Below, one piece after another: positions 17,376 through 26,109 of a stretch of DNA of 64,000 nucleotides. The notes beneath the pieces are model-generated. The model was not told where the DNA came from. It ran no database searches and worked only from the letters and a program-made list of their open reading frames with translations. The DNA comes from Arenicellaceae bacterium. GTDB taxonomy: Bacteria > Pseudomonadota > Gammaproteobacteria > Arenicellales > Arenicellaceae. The translations under genes were made by a program, and so were the position numbers. The first letter of the stretch is position 1, and every line of letters starts with the position of its first letter. The DNA lies in NCBI GenBank assembly GCA_029246505.1, contig JAQWNC010000015.1, forward strand, positions 1-64,000, written 5' to 3'.

Positions 17376-18562
17376 TATTCAACTGTTTGCAAATCACTTA
17401 TTAAAATATGCGACCCCTCCACTACATCTTTGGTTAATCTTTTGCCAATAACTTCGCCAACCCGGTCTGGTGAGACGGCCTCTTTAGGGCACGGCCTTAA
17501 CGGAAAGATATGATCTTTTCCTATAATTGTACCCGCAACAAGCGGCCTCATATAACGCAACGCGCGCCGTTGAACAATGACCGTATTAGCCTCATTCGCT
17601 TCAACTCTCTTGACTCCGTCACCAATTGCCAATTCCAGAGCCCGAGGGTCATCTACCCGTTTTCGTACGATTTTCAATCGATCTTCATAACTTGTGGCTT
17701 TGCTTGCAAAAAGCTCCTCTTTTAACTCTCTGGTTTGTGTCACCATTTCTTGCCATGAATCAGGAGTCATGGAAAATGAATGATCCTGGCCTTCACGCGT
17801 ATTATCAAACGTAAAATGTTTTTCCACTGCGCAGCAATCAAATAAACCTACTGCACCAAGCACTGTCATACAGCCATGGGTATGATCGGACAGCCCTAGA
17901 GGCACATCAACCCATCGGTTTCGATAAGTCTGAAGTACCTTTAAATTAATATGTCGGTAGCGGTTAAGTTGATCTTCCCGTGATTCCGTTTTATTAGCCG
18001 TATACTCAGTATTGCACTGCATAAGTAATACATCACTTGTATGGCGGAGTGCGACCTCCATTGCCGCTTCAACCTCAACCATGTCAGATGCGCCAGTTGC
18101 GATCAAAACCGGTACGTCATAACTGCACATAGCCTCTATTTCTTCCAGCCAGTTGATATCACCCGACCCCAGTTTGAAGGCGCTCACATAAGGTGCTACA
18201 GCTTCTATCAAATCAATAGAGTACGGAGAGGTAAAATATTCCACCTCCAATTTCGCGCAAAGCTCTTTTAACTCAACAGTCCAACTGAGCGGTATAGCCG
18301 CTGCAGCATAAGAATCAAACACAGGTTGCTTCCAGCCCGACTGATGAGTATTGACCTCCGCTAGATTCTTGAACCCGTAATCGGAGACTATGGTGCTAGC
18401 AGAAAAGTTCTGCATCTTGACCGCGTCCACCCCAGACTCCGCGCAGGCATGCACTAGCTCTTTCGCGATACTCAATTCACCACAATGGTTTGCTGCGATA
18501 TCCGCAATAAAAAATACGGGTTTGTTTGAGCCAACTTCTCGACTACCAATTTTAATGTTCAT
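17375..18562 (-). CDS. neuB: NeuB-family nonulosonic acid synthase with SAF domain
   Basis: The enzyme condenses phosphoenolpyruvate with a six-carbon amino sugar to a nine-carbon 2-keto acid. Visible features are FFIADIAANHCGELSIAKELV near the N-terminus, GVDAVKMQNF, YFTSPYSID, FKLGSGDINWLE, VLIATGASDM, GLSDHTHGCMTVLGAVGL and the AVEKHFTFDN metal/PEP region, then a C-terminal antifreeze-like SAF domain (LVAGTIIGKDHIF to the end). The start at 18,562 is an ATG overlapping the preceding stop as ATGA; a GTG nine bases upstream is possible. About 395 residues, somewhat longer than typical NeuB. Whether it makes pseudaminic, legionaminic or another acid cannot be told from sequence alone. Confidence 0.88.
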   Translation of the reverse strand: MNIKIGSREVGSNKPVFFIADIAANHCGELSIAKELVHACAESGVDAVKMQNFSASTIVSDYGFKNLAEVNTHQSGWKQPVFDSYAAAAIPLSWTVELKELCAKLEVEYFTSPYSIDLIEAVAPYVSAFKLGSGDINWLEEIEAMCSYDVPVLIATGASDMVEVEAAMEVALRHTSDVLLMQCNTEYTANKTESREDQLNRYRHINLKVLQTYRNRWVDVPLGLSDHTHGCMTVLGAVGLFDCCAVEKHFTFDNTREGQDHSFSMTPDSWQEMVTQTRELKEELFASKATSYEDRLKIVRKRVDDPRALELAIGDGVKRVEANEANTVIVQRRALRYMRPLVAGTIIGKDHIFPLRPCPKEAVSPDRVGEVIGKRLTKDVVEGSHILISDLQTVE

Positions 18563-19446
18563 AAACCCCACTCGGTCTTGGTGGCCCCCTGTAGCTCAAA
18601 CCGGTACTTCTGGAGTTGCGGGTACAGCGCTATTTCTCTAAGTGTATCGGCTTCCGTCAACAAGCCGCGAGGGTGCTTCCCTAGATCACTGATCAAAGCA
18701 AGGTTAACCTTCCGGTTCCCATTCGCCTTGACCTGATCTTCCTTATAGCCATAGCATGCTGCGAGTCGTCGGAGGAAGTCTATCTCCTCGCTTGAATCCA
18801 CAGCCCCAATATGCGCTACGCCCCTAGCACTCTTTTCAATTAAACTCGCAATTGCTTCTGCCAACATCGAGTCGCTTAATCTATTCTGTATTACTCCTTT
18901 ATGAACACCAACCGTTTCCCCTAGGGCTAGATTATCCAAAAATGCTTCTGTCCTGGTATGCCTCCAAGGAGACCACCCATGGATCGAAGAGAATCGTAAT
19001 ATTAACCAGCGCACGTTAGCCTTCGATTCCAATAGGTTCTCACATCGTGTTTTAAAACGTCCGTAAGGCGTTATTGATTTTGCTGGCAAACTCTCCACCA
19101 GTGATTCAATCTTATACCCATCAAGCGCCAAAGCAGAGGAAGTGTAAACATAGTGAGCATCGTGTTTCTGACAATACTCAAGGCACAACCCATGATTAGT
19201 GTAGTCACTCTCTTGAATACCCGCGCTTAAATTAATAACACAGGCAGGATCAAATTCTTCCAGAGCATCACGTAAGTGGGTGGATTTTGTAATACATGTC
19301 AATTTCAATGGCATGTCATCCGGCAAACAAGAACTATCAGACGGAACTGAGGAACTCCCCAGAACCTGCCAATCTTTGACGTTGAATCGTTTCGCCAGGT
19401 GATACGCAATCCACGACCGTCCTCCTAGAACAAAGGCACGTCTCAT
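18559..19446 (-). CDS. RmlD-like NAD(P)-dependent sugar reductase/epimerase (SDR)
   Basis: About 295 residues, starting at ATG 19,446 (RRAFVLGGRSWIAYHLAKRF), four bases after the upstream stop. A TTG further upstream would overlap the previous gene. The N-terminal nucleotide-binding turn is GGRSWIA, followed by ACVINLSAG and YVYTSSALALDG, with a Tyr-x-x-x-Lys (YGRFK) at the catalytic position and LILRFSSIHGWSP. This is the layout of dTDP-4-dehydrorhamnose reductase-like proteins such as SpsK. Between the PseB-like dehydratase and the NeuB-type synthase it may reduce the 4-keto intermediate. That would leave a hydroxyl where pseudaminic acid has an amine (inference). Confidence 0.72.
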   Translation of the reverse strand: MRRAFVLGGRSWIAYHLAKRFNVKDWQVLGSSSVPSDSSCLPDDMPLKLTCITKSTHLRDALEEFDPACVINLSAGIQESDYTNHGLCLEYCQKHDAHYVYTSSALALDGYKIESLVESLPAKSITPYGRFKTRCENLLESKANVRWLILRFSSIHGWSPWRHTRTEAFLDNLALGETVGVHKGVIQNRLSDSMLAEAIASLIEKSARGVAHIGAVDSSEEIDFLRRLAACYGYKEDQVKANGNRKVNLALISDLGKHPRGLLTEADTLREIALYPQLQKYRFELQGATKTEWGL

Positions 19447-19450
19447 CAAT

Positions 19451-20485
19451 CTAGAACGTAAAATCCGCTGCAACGTGTTTGCGAATCAACGCTCGGATAT
19501 CATCTACATCCAACCGCTCTTCATTAGTACCTGAATTGTATACAAACCCCGTTTTAACTTTTTTTGCAGCGTAGTGAGCCTGATAATCGGAAAGTAAAAA
19601 CCTGCCAATTTGCGGGAGAATCACAAAATAATCTCCAGCATCTACCGTCGTATAAGAATCGGAAGAGGTAACCATTTCTTCGTGTATCTTTTCGCCCGGT
19701 CGCACCCCAACAATTTCGGTTTCGCAATTCGGGGCAATGGCTTCCGCCATATCGAGAATCCGGTAGGACGGTATTTTTGGCACGAATATTTCACCACCCA
19801 TCGCACGATCGATAGCACGCAGCACCATATTAACGCCCTGTTCTAAGGTGATATTAAATCTTGTCATATCAGGATCAGTCACCGGTATAGTACCGGTCTT
19901 CCGCTTATTCAAAAAAAACGGAATAACCGAACCCCTGGAACCCATTACATTTCCATAGCGCACTACCGACAAGCTCAGATCGCGGCCTCCTTTAATATTG
20001 TTAGCCGCGACAAACAATTTATCGGAACAGAGCTTTGTTGCACCATATAGATTAATAGGTGCAGCGGCCTTATCCGTGGAAAGCGCGACAACGCGATTTA
20101 CACCGCAATCAAGTGCGGCATCCAGTACATTTTGAGCGCCGTACACATTGGTAAGAATGCATTCCATAGGGTTATCCTCCGCCGCAGGCACTTGCTTTAA
20201 CGCCGCTGCATGAACAATGGTATCTATACCCTCACACGCTCTTTTAAGCCGTGCTCCATCGCGCACATCACCTATAAAATAACGAATTTGCTCATACTTT
20301 GAGCGAGGAAACTGTTGGGCCATTTCATACTGTTTCAACTCGTCTCTAGAAAAAACTACCAAACGGGTAACTTGAGGATAATTGTGCAATACAGTATCAA
20401 CAAATGCCTTTCCAAATGAGCCAGTACCTCCAGTAACCAGAATGGATGTCGACTTAAGTTCTCTAATGTTATCTTTTATTTGCAA
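19451..20485 (-). CDS. pseB: UDP-N-acetylglucosamine 4,6-dehydratase (inverting), PseB type
   Basis: This 344-residue SDR carries the hallmarks of PseB: LVTGGTGSFGKAF for NADP, FSRDELKQYEM, IVHAAALKQVPAAEDNPMEC, LSTDKAAAPINLYGATK (with the Asp-Lys and Tyr-x-x-x-Lys catalytic residues), VRYGNVMGSRGSVIPFF and RPGEKIHEEM. PseB dehydrates UDP-GlcNAc at C6 and inverts C5, giving a UDP-4-keto-6-deoxy-L-arabino sugar, the first step of pseudaminic acid synthesis. It starts with TTG after TGAGG and leads a minus-strand operon running to the cytidylyltransferase and beyond. Confidence 0.9.
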   Translation of the reverse strand: MQIKDNIRELKSTSILVTGGTGSFGKAFVDTVLHNYPQVTRLVVFSRDELKQYEMAQQFPRSKYEQIRYFIGDVRDGARLKRACEGIDTIVHAAALKQVPAAEDNPMECILTNVYGAQNVLDAALDCGVNRVVALSTDKAAAPINLYGATKLCSDKLFVAANNIKGGRDLSLSVVRYGNVMGSRGSVIPFFLNKRKTGTIPVTDPDMTRFNITLEQGVNMVLRAIDRAMGGEIFVPKIPSYRILDMAEAIAPNCETEIVGVRPGEKIHEEMVTSSDSYTTVDAGDYFVILPQIGRFLLSDYQAHYAAKKVKTGFVYNSGTNEERLDVDDIRALIRKHVAADFTF

Positions 20486-20716
20486 CGCTAAACCTCAATA
20501 AATTTTGATACCGGTAGTTTACAGGCTAGGGAATATATACATCTGTGCACGGTGGCACTTATATTTATGTTCAGCCGATAGGCAGTCAATGCCTTTTATT
20601 CTACCGCTTATACATGGCTGTTCCTACAGGCAATAATTGCAGATAACAGGTATATTCTGTTCCACTAGATCGCCTGTTTAGGTAGGCGCTCAGAAATTAG
20701 GATTTAAGGGCAGATT
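20486..20716. promoter_or_regulatory. divergent promoter region between pseB-like gene and GT4
   Basis: This 231-bp gap lies between divergent genes and should hold promoters for both. No strong -35/-10 pair, operator or terminator stood out when I read it. Confidence 0.35.
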
Positions 20717-21904
20717 TTGACGATAAGCAATCACCATAAAAACCTGGAAATCATTATCCTAATGACTCTGGGGGTTAGTTTGAAGCAATGGCACACTTCC
20801 GGGCAGGCCGCCCGGGAGTCAAATATCTATAAACGTTTCTGCTCAAAAGGGCATCACGTTTCCATGCTCACTTATGGCAAAGATGATCTGGAGCACACCA
20901 AATATTGGTCGCCAATCACTATTCTTCCCTGGGCAGGCCGAATAAATCACTTCATCAAGTACGCTTTCGTGGCTCCATTTTATTACTGGGGCGTATTTCG
21001 AAAAGCGAATATTGTTAAGTCTAACCAATCTCCCGGTTCTTTAGTCGGGCTGGTCGGAAAAATAATAAACCCGGGCTTAAAATGGATAGTTCGCTGTGGT
21101 TGGGTTCGAACAAAAAATGCTTTGATCGCCGAAGGAAAAATAGGCTGGCTGTTAAAGCGGGCTCTGTTTGCCGAATGGTTGGCCTTTAAAACATGTGATG
21201 CGATTATAGTAACCACACAATCAGATGCCGACTATGTGGTCTCTAGCTACAATATTAAACCCGCCAAAATCACTGTAATACCAAACTCTGTAGATACCGA
21301 GTTGCTTTACTACAAACAGGAACTACCGGATTTTTCAGGAACTAATTCAGGAGCTAATTCAAGAACTATAAAACTACTTCTGGTCGGTCGTTTGGCGGAA
21401 ATGAAAAACTTCCATCTGGTTTTTGAAGCCCTGCACAAATTACCCAACACTTTCGAAATAGATGCCATTGGCTCTGGTAGCTATAAATCTACACTTGAAA
21501 GTTGTGCCAAGCGAATGGAACTAAATGTCAGATTTCTCGGCAATATACCTAATGACGAAATGACGCACCAATATCATACGCACGATTTAGTATTAATGAC
21601 CGAAGCGTGGGGCTCCGGCATGCCTAAAGTAATATTGGAAGCGATGGCAACTGGCACCCCGTTTTTATCTTCAAATATCCGATCTGTGCGTCAATTCGTA
21701 AAAGATTGCGTAAATGGGTTTATATGTGAGCCAAATATCGAAGCTATTCGCGCTGGCATGAAACGCGTATTGAATAGCGACAAAGCAAAATTAAACCAAA
21801 TACGACAATCGGCCAGGCAAGACATAGAAAATTTCTACTCGATGGATGCCTGTGTTGAGTCAGAATTAGAGCTATTCCATAGCCTTTTATCAAAAAAACA
21901 ATAG
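20717..21904 (+). CDS. GT4-family glycosyltransferase
   Basis: This 395-residue GT-B retaining glycosyltransferase has a donor-binding C-terminal half with VIPNSVDTELL, LLLVGRLAEMKNF, FLGNIPNDEM and the E-x7-E type motif in EAWGSGMPKVILEAMATGTP. Between the domains (near residue 210) a serine/asparagine/glycine-rich stretch derives from a short 12-base repeat (about 21,337-21,375). The start is TTG, with AAGGG about six bases upstream. Donor and acceptor are unknown. It is monocistronic-looking, followed by a degraded MBL-type fragment. Confidence 0.8.
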   Translation: MTISNHHKNLEIIILMTLGVSLKQWHTSGQAARESNIYKRFCSKGHHVSMLTYGKDDLEHTKYWSPITILPWAGRINHFIKYAFVAPFYYWGVFRKANIVKSNQSPGSLVGLVGKIINPGLKWIVRCGWVRTKNALIAEGKIGWLLKRALFAEWLAFKTCDAIIVTTQSDADYVVSSYNIKPAKITVIPNSVDTELLYYKQELPDFSGTNSGANSRTIKLLLVGRLAEMKNFHLVFEALHKLPNTFEIDAIGSGSYKSTLESCAKRMELNVRFLGNIPNDEMTHQYHTHDLVLMTEAWGSGMPKVILEAMATGTPFLSSNIRSVRQFVKDCVNGFICEPNIEAIRAGMKRVLNSDKAKLNQIRQSARQDIENFYSMDACVESELELFHSLLSKKQ

Positions 21905-21985
21905 CAAAATCCCATGGCAGGCATACCGTCAACTGGCAGAGCTCAATTCTTCGACACAAAAACTACTCTCCGCAAATGTAATTAA

Positions 21986-22090
21986 ATGGAAATCGAATTC
22001 ATAGGCCATGCAGGGTTAATTGTCGAACGTGAGAATTGCACCAAAGCTAATTGGCATAACATAACAGTACAAGTATGCAGCTTGCTATGA
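21986..22090 (+). pseudogene. truncated N-terminus of an MBL-fold (UlaG-like) gene
   Basis: A 34-codon frame begins MEIEFIGHAGLIVE. This closely matches the start of stand-alone metallo-beta-lactamase-fold proteins common in surface polysaccharide clusters (typical pattern M.I.F.GHA...IE). The frame runs into unrelated sequence and stops at 22,088-22,090, overlapping the start of the next gene in another frame. No HxHxDH motif follows. It is best read as the stump of a deleted gene, with moderate confidence because it is so short. Confidence 0.45.
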
Positions 22091-23019
22091 CCGCACGACT
22101 TAATCCAAAACTGGCCACAGGTGTTTTACTCGTCATTGTTTTGGTCACTATCGCTTTAGTTAGGTATATGTCCTCAAATTCAAGCCATGAGGTCACGTGG
22201 ACAATAATAAACGTGAGTCATGGAGACCGAACCGGCGACGCACACTTATTGCAGGTTCCCAACGGAGAAACCTGGCTTATCGATACAGGCTTCGCCGATC
22301 TCGCCGAATTTATGCTGGTTCCTTACCTGCAAGAAAACAACATTACGCGTCTCGACAAATTGATTATTAGTCACCCGCATCGAAATCATTATGGCGGGAT
22401 ACATGTATTGTTGGATGCTGGCATTTCTATCGGCGAGCTGTACTTCAACGCACCTCACCCCATCCCATGCGCCAATGAAGATTGGGCTATGGGATGTGAT
22501 TTGGAACACGTATTAAGTATGCAAGAATATGCTGTTCAATTTGGTGTTCCGATCAAAAGTCTCGAACCAAACCTGGTTTTGTCGACTACCCTGAACGAGG
22601 TTTTTAGCTTCCGGGTTCTTTACCGCTTTGATGGCAACGACACTCCAGCCGGCATTACCTCGATTAACGATACCAGCGCTATCATGCGGATGGACGTTGG
22701 TGAAGTATCAGTGCTATTCCCGGGTGATATAGGCCAGCAAATTGGTGAATACCTTTCAATAAACGGGGAAGGCCTAGATACTGATTTACTTTCTATACCC
22801 CACCATGGGGTTAGCGTTTCTGCACCTGATAGCTTTTTCGACCGCGCATCGCCAGAAATAGGATTTGTCTCCGGACTCGATTCCTTGTGGAACTCAGATC
22901 GGGCAGCACGGATAAAAAGTTACTTTGACACAAAGAACATTCCCGTTTACGTGTCCGACAAGTACCGAGCCATTCGTGTCGAAATCAATAATGGAAGCTA
23001 TGAAGTTTATACCGAGTAG
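22075..23019 (+). CDS. ComEC-like MBL-fold hydrolase, membrane-anchored
   Basis: This 314-residue protein has one N-terminal membrane segment (about residues 14-32) and a metallo-beta-lactamase domain of the ComEC C-terminal kind. It shows VSHGDRTGDAHLLQVPNGETWLIDTG, a metal motif HPHRNHYGG (usual form HxHxDH, with asparagine here in place of aspartate), LFPGDIG and a later SIPHHGV. The domain is expected on the outer face of the inner membrane. ComEC-like domains are proposed nucleases or phosphodiesterases; here the function is unknown. The start could be the ATG at 22,075 or the one at 22,087. Its end overlaps the downstream lipoprotein gene by about 20 bases, so they are likely coupled. 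Confidence 0.7.
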   Translation: MQLAMTARLNPKLATGVLLVIVLVTIALVRYMSSNSSHEVTWTIINVSHGDRTGDAHLLQVPNGETWLIDTGFADLAEFMLVPYLQENNITRLDKLIISHPHRNHYGGIHVLLDAGISIGELYFNAPHPIPCANEDWAMGCDLEHVLSMQEYAVQFGVPIKSLEPNLVLSTTLNEVFSFRVLYRFDGNDTPAGITSINDTSAIMRMDVGEVSVLFPGDIGQQIGEYLSINGEGLDTDLLSIPHHGVSVSAPDSFFDRASPEIGFVSGLDSLWNSDRAARIKSYFDTKNIPVYVSDKYRAIRVEINNGSYEVYTE

Positions 23020-23947
23020 CTTGACTCGCCTGCTTACTCTGGTAGGTGCAAGCATAACTCTGCTCGCGTGCGCTGAGAATCAACAACCATCCGTTCCCAG
23101 CGAAATTTATGTGAATAGATCAGTATCAAGTCCGGCGGATATAGTTCAATTTAACGGAAAATTCGTAGTATCAGAGTTGTACAACAATCGACTCGCCATT
23201 CTGGATGATCCGACAGATCAAACTCCTGAGTATTTCGACCCTGCCACCATCGGAAAAAAGTTTAGCTCACCACATTATCTTGCCGTCACTCCAGAAAACA
23301 CGCTTCTTATTAGCAATGGCTGGGGCAATAGTATTGTCGAAATTAATGACCTGAAAGGCACTGGTTGGAAAGAACTCCGAGGTACAGAAACAGGATTTTG
23401 GGCTCCCCACGGAATATGTATATCCGAAGATGGCAGAATTTACATCGGCGATTCCCTTAATTCGCGTCTTGTAAGGCTTGACGATATGGACGGCAATGGC
23501 TGGAAGGTGTTCCCAGACTCGTACAATCAAATTGCCTACATTAGACAATTGACATGCAAAAACAATCAAGTCTGGATATCAAACTCCTACGAATCTAACG
23601 CGGGCTTAAATCCCGGAACCGGTGGAAACATACTCCTTCTGGAAGATTTTGACTTAGGCAACATATCCTCGGTATTTGAATTACCTGACGCAAATTTCAC
23701 CGCAGTAATGCCTTTACACAACCAACTTTTGCTCGGTATTTGGGGGAACTATTCCCAAATCGCGACCATCGAGCAAACAGCTAGTCCTCAATTACAGCTG
23801 TGGGGACTAGATGCCAACCTCGGTACGCCCTACTCTTTACAAACTTTTGACGCCGAAGATCGGTACAAATACGGTGCTGCCATGATAGGCAAATTAGACC
23901 CTCTACCCGAAGAACAAACAGGCGGAATAGTATTTTTCAATTTTTAA
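23000..23947 (+). CDS. lipoprotein with NHL/beta-propeller repeats
   Basis: Beginning at ATG 23,000 (KFIPSSLTRLLTLV), the protein has a lipoprotein signal peptide with a lipobox ending LLAC. The body, about 290 residues, contains repeated blade-like segments such as SPADIVQFNGKFVVSELYNNRLAIL, SPHYLAVTPENTLLISNGWGN and APHGICISEDGRIYIGDSLNSRLVRLDDMDGNGW. These are characteristic of NHL or SMP-30-like six-bladed propellers. A longer frame from 22,925 exists but overlaps the MBL gene and lacks a sensible start. It is probably a membrane-anchored periplasmic or surface binding protein; the ligand is unknown. Confidence 0.72.
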   Translation: MKFIPSSLTRLLTLVGASITLLACAENQQPSVPSEIYVNRSVSSPADIVQFNGKFVVSELYNNRLAILDDPTDQTPEYFDPATIGKKFSSPHYLAVTPENTLLISNGWGNSIVEINDLKGTGWKELRGTETGFWAPHGICISEDGRIYIGDSLNSRLVRLDDMDGNGWKVFPDSYNQIAYIRQLTCKNNQVWISNSYESNAGLNPGTGGNILLLEDFDLGNISSVFELPDANFTAVMPLHNQLLLGIWGNYSQIATIEQTASPQLQLWGLDANLGTPYSLQTFDAEDRYKYGAAMIGKLDPLPEEQTGGIVFFNF

Positions 23948-24020
23948 CCCAAGGGTTATTCAAATAGCTTCAGCTATAAAACCGATTTAAGTCAATCAAA
24001 TACCATAAAACCACCAATGG

Positions 24021-25118
24021 CTAAAATTGATCAAATAGCGCCTGCCATTGCTTAATAATAGGCTTTATACCTAGACGGCTGGTTATTTCTAGTGTGCCGT
24101 CCGCCAAACGTGCTAAGAGCTCAGTATCGTCGATCAACGCCAACAAGGCCGAAGCAATGTCCTCAGGGCTCTCTGTCGGTACTAGCATCCCGTTAACGCC
24201 AGTCTCTATCATCTCTGAAGGTCCACTCGGACAGTCCGTCGCTATAACCGGCACACCGCACATCAACGCTTCCGCATGCGCCATTGGAAACCCTTCCAAT
24301 CGAGACGCCATAACAAATAATCTAGATTGACGGATAACGTTATGGGGATTTTTCAATCGTCCAGTTAGAACTATAAGGTTCTGTAAATCTAACTTACAAA
24401 TTTTTTCCGCTATCTCTCGCCGCAAAGGGCCATCGCCAATGATGCATATTTGCCAACCAGCTAATCGCGTCCGGATTAAACTAACTGCATCTAACAATAT
24501 ATCAAAACCTTTAAGGTAATCGAGTCGCCCCATGCTGGTAATCCACTTTTTTGAGCGATCACAACCTTCAGGTACATCAAAAAATTCAGAGGGGCTAGAA
24601 ACCGAAATGGGGTTATATATCACCTTACTCTTAATGCTCGGCATCCAACCAAAACCTCGCTGGACGCCTTTACTAACACTTACTAAATAATCTGCGAAAG
24701 GGTAAACAGCGCGCCTCAATAGTCTCCAATATAGTCGGTACGAATTTTTTGTGGGATCACTATGTTCTGTAACGACAACTTTCGTTGCCAAACGTCTCGC
24801 AGCAAGAATTGCTAATACATTGGTCTCAGTGCAAAAAGAAATTGTCACACTAGGATTTAAATCTCGCAATGTATCCCGAATTAAAGAAATACGTTCTAAG
24901 TTACTACGAAGTGCATTCGTTATAGCGTATGAAGTAGCCATGCAATCTAATGCGACCCGACGAATATTGGTGGGAACATCGTAAAAATCCGATTGCTGAG
25001 AGGCCAACGTGATGAGGGTCACATCGTGACCCTCAACCGCAAAACCATTTGCAAGGTTGATGGCTACCCGTTCAGCTCCCCCGGATTGAAGTGATGCTAT
25101 AACAAGCGCTATCTTCAA
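24021..25118 (-). CDS. GT4-family glycosyltransferase
   Basis: This GT-B retaining glycosyltransferase has an N-terminal KIALVIASLQSGGAERVAINLANG acceptor-side motif and a donor domain with VIYNPISV, ITSMGRLDYLKGFDILLDA, IIGDGPLRREI, LTGRLKNP and SRLEGFPMAHAEALMCGVPVIATDC. It belongs with the CapM/WaaG-like GT4 proteins. The start was placed at TTG 25,118 because the family begins KIALV; a second TTG at 25,157 would overlap more of the divergent gene. Its sugar and linkage are not readable. It is convergent with the beta-propeller lipoprotein gene. Confidence 0.8.
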   Translation of the reverse strand: MKIALVIASLQSGGAERVAINLANGFAVEGHDVTLITLASQQSDFYDVPTNIRRVALDCMATSYAITNALRSNLERISLIRDTLRDLNPSVTISFCTETNVLAILAARRLATKVVVTEHSDPTKNSYRLYWRLLRRAVYPFADYLVSVSKGVQRGFGWMPSIKSKVIYNPISVSSPSEFFDVPEGCDRSKKWITSMGRLDYLKGFDILLDAVSLIRTRLAGWQICIIGDGPLRREIAEKICKLDLQNLIVLTGRLKNPHNVIRQSRLFVMASRLEGFPMAHAEALMCGVPVIATDCPSGPSEMIETGVNGMLVPTESPEDIASALLALIDDTELLARLADGTLEITSRLGIKPIIKQWQALFDQF

Positions 25119-25231
25119 GCGTACCAACTCGTAGTTTGCAAAAAACGCTCTCGCCAAAATACACTGATATAATACATAGGCGAGATTATATCGCTCCTAC
25201 AGGAGTACGAGTCAGAATTTTTACATCTAGA

Positions 25232-26071
25232 ATGCGCTTCCCAATAAAACTCAATCAAAATTATTGGCCAAATTGGCTCTGTCAATTATTGCCATCCATG
25301 GAAGATCCGGCCGATTTGTTAGGTCCAAATCTTGCTGATTCTAAATTCACACGCGCGGTGTCTGCATTCAAATTTGGCAGCACATTTAAAACAACGAAAC
25401 GGGCACGCTTTCCCCTGACCATAAAAGCATTACAAGATATCGACCTGGCGAGTGACGCCGTCGTCCTGGACGTCGGCGCATCCGACGGGGTGGCGTCATT
25501 GGATGCCATTAACTCGCTGAGGTATTCCGACTACTTTGTGACCGACTTGAACACAAAAGTCGGGCATATTTTCCACGCTGAAAAACACTATTTTTATGAC
25601 TCTAACAACCATTGCATTCTTATTTCCAGCCCACGCTTTATTTGGTACAACGAGCTTAGCAGCGCTGTATGGCCGTTTACAAAGTTAACCAATAACACAT
25701 TTACCTCAGCACCGGATTGCCAGCAAACTACCTGTCGATATGTAAGTTTATTTAATCCAGAATTAACCAAAAATCCTAACGTAACGGTACAAAATCATAA
25801 CCTGTTCGAGCCCTGGTACGGGCCTAAACCGAATTTGATTATTGCTGCGAACATACTAAACCGGTCGTATTTTAGTGATATCGAATTGAACAATGCCATC
25901 GATCAGTTGATTCAAAACCTGGCCGGTGATGGCTACATCGCTATTGTCGATAGTCGGGAAACAGAAAGGTCGAGCATATTTGCTGTAACAACAAAGAAAA
26001 TCGAATTGATAAAGTCGATTAATGGCGGAGCTGAAACACAATCGCTGGTGCTTTCCCGACAGCAAAACTAG
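25232..26071 (+). CDS. putative SAM-dependent methyltransferase-like protein
   Basis: About 279 residues from ATG 25,232. The frame is open from 25,136, but that longer start crowds the divergent glycosyltransferase. A motif-I-like segment VVLDVGASDGVASLDAI is followed by YFVTDLNTKVGHIF, and NLIIAANILNRSYFSD with NLAGDGYIAIVDSRE resembles the strand-4 and post-motif regions of class I methyltransferases. No clear ribosome binding site precedes either start. It sits between glycan genes, so a sugar or small-molecule substrate is likely but unproven. Confidence 0.55.
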   Translation: MRFPIKLNQNYWPNWLCQLLPSMEDPADLLGPNLADSKFTRAVSAFKFGSTFKTTKRARFPLTIKALQDIDLASDAVVLDVGASDGVASLDAINSLRYSDYFVTDLNTKVGHIFHAEKHYFYDSNNHCILISSPRFIWYNELSSAVWPFTKLTNNTFTSAPDCQQTTCRYVSLFNPELTKNPNVTVQNHNLFEPWYGPKPNLIIAANILNRSYFSDIELNNAIDQLIQNLAGDGYIAIVDSRETERSSIFAVTTKKIELIKSINGGAETQSLVLSRQQN

Positions 26072-26109
26072 CACACCACCAAAAGCTTCATGCTAACCAT
26101 CAAGTGTTG

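Noticed and set aside
21337-21375. Short 12-base tandem repeat as a CRISPR-like or regulatory repeat
   Set aside because: It lies in frame inside a glycosyltransferase gene and encodes a flexible Ser/Asn/Gly linker.
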